Shown in pieces: positions 63,359 through 64,000 of a stretch of DNA of 64,000 nt. The notes below the pieces were generated by a model. The model had not been told where the DNA came from. It saw nothing but the letters and a program-made list of their open reading frames with translations, and made no database searches. The position numbers and the translations under genes are program-made. Source of the DNA: Brevibacterium siliguriense (GTDB lineage: Bacteria > Actinomycetota > Actinomycetes > Actinomycetales > Brevibacteriaceae); contig NZ_LT629766.1 of assembly GCF_900105315.1 (NCBI RefSeq), positions 1,302,001 to 1,366,000 of the forward strand, read 5' to 3'. Numbering within the stretch: the stretch's first letter is position 1; every line of letters starts with the position of its first letter.

Positions 63359-64000
63359 GGTCGACCTTCTTATCAGCGCGCCACTCCACGATGCCCTCGG
63401 CCATGGCCATTGCCTCGATTTCGTAGTCTCTCAACAGTGCAGCCGCTTCGGTTGCCAGTCGGCACAGCTCGCCGCGACAGTAGACGGCGATCTCTTTGTC
63501 CTTGGGGATCTCGTCGATGCGGTCGATAAGCTGATCCAGCGGCACCGAAACCGCGCCGGGGAAATGTCCTTCCTGGTACTCATCGAGAGGTCGTACGTCG
63601 ATGATGTACATACTTGATGTCACCTCTGCCGGTGCGATCACCGGAACCCCGCCATCGGGTCGGCCCATATAGTCGTCAAGAGCATCGCGCAACCGCGGAT
63701 AGCGACTGAGTGCCACTCGTTTGGCCGCCGTGTAGAGCTGTGCAACGTCATCACCGCTGAGCTTGTAGTTGATCGTGGTGCGTTCGCGACGTTTGCTCAC
63801 CAGGCCGGCACGGTTCAGCGTCTGGAGATGCGCCGAAGTCGTGGTCATCGCCATCCCCGTCAGCCGAGCCAGTTCTTCAACAGAGTGTTCTCCCTGGGCC
63901 ATGAGTTCCATCAATTCCAGTCTTCGACCGTTGGCGATCGCTTTGACTGCTTCGGCGAAGACTTCGAAAACTGTGGAGCGTTCAGGTAGTTGTCTATTCC
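63345..64000 (-). CDS. ArsR-family regulator fused to a rhodanese domain (5' partial)
   Basis: The frame is open to the window edge (NRQLPERSTVFEVFAEAVKA before position 63914), so the true start is just outside. HTH: SVEELARLTGMAMTTTSAHL, QTLNRAGLVSKRRERTTINY. A rhodanese domain follows (about residues 100-180 of the visible 218): IDVRPLDEYQEGHFPGAVSV, with a Cys-rich active loop VYCRGELCRLATEAA. Such fusions regulate sulfur/persulfide-linked genes. It precedes and overlaps the MFS gene it likely controls. Confidence 0.9.
   Translation of the reverse strand, partial: NRQLPERSTVFEVFAEAVKAIANGRRLELMELMAQGEHSVEELARLTGMAMTTTSAHLQTLNRAGLVSKRRERTTINYKLSGDDVAQLYTAAKRVALSRYPRLRDALDDYMGRPDGGVPVIAPAEVTSSMYIIDVRPLDEYQEGHFPGAVSVPLDQLIDRIDEIPKDKEIAVYCRGELCRLATEAAALLRDYEIEAMAMAEGIVEWRADKKVDLGIA

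Noticed and set aside
1..64000. CRISPR array, rRNA or complete insertion sequence
   Set aside because: No regularly spaced direct repeats of 25-40 bp, no rRNA-like stretches, and the only transposase-like gene lacks terminal repeats and an intact DDE site.

Overview
The window looks like chromosomal DNA of a high-GC actinobacterium, most likely a Brevibacterium or close relative in the Micrococcales. The basis is strong G/C bias at third codon positions, Actinobacteria-type families (an SepX/GlpR-like divisome protein, DUF5134, DUF981, CopD-CtaG fusions, excalibur/HNH lipoproteins), frequent GTG/TTG starts, and a content rich in transporters, fatty-acid activation genes and osmolyte carriers. 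The genus is an inference. I see no rRNA, convincing tRNA, CRISPR array or intact insertion sequence.

Layout. 1-2.3 kb: 3' part of a superfamily-1 helicase with a degenerate nuclease-like tail, plus a small overlapping gene. 2.4-4.3 kb: mscL, an SAF-domain protein and an FmdB-type zinc ribbon. 4.3-8.9 kb: the conserved 5-FCL/galU/rimJ-like/sepX(glpR)-like block, with the cyclo-ligase frameshifted and the usual MoeA/Glp gene absent. 9-12 kb: an immunity-protein remnant, an MHS-type transporter and two GNAT acetyltransferases. 12-16 kb: a dicarboxylate-type carrier and a YeiH-type exporter with its divergent LysR regulator. 16-25 kb: a Cys/Met PLP enzyme, GNATs, enoyl-CoA hydratase, acyl-CoA synthetase, ChrA, a 3-hydroxyacyl-CoA dehydrogenase and a DUF981 protein. 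25-37 kb: an AztD-like zinc lipoprotein, a semialdehyde dehydrogenase, AtoE, two BCCT carriers, a frameshifted aspartate dehydrogenase, Tag and a Nudix hydrolase.

37-41 kb is the most unusual stretch. A WYL regulator lies divergent to a full-length transposase-like protein whose catalytic DDE residues appear lost, followed by a convergent HhH-glycosylase-like protein. 40.5-49 kb holds drug/metabolite transporters with local regulators (ArsR, TetR, GntR) and several operator palindromes. 49-51 kb holds an enoyl-CoA hydratase, a thioesterase pseudogene and a TSUP exporter. 51.5-57.9 kb is a copper-type island: DUF5134, BlaI/CopY regulator, M56 protease, CopD-CtaG fusion and a CopA-type ATPase, with two related BlaI-like operators. 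57.9-64 kb holds a frameshifted unknown gene, a secreted HNH/excalibur lipoprotein, an acyl-CoA synthetase, and an MFS carrier coupled to an ArsR-rhodanese regulator cut by the window end.

Two cross-cutting observations: four genes carry frame disruptions (three look like single-base events, one has two independent lesions), and a CCGCCTCGGCGA-type motif recurs in intergenic DNA and in variable protein linkers.
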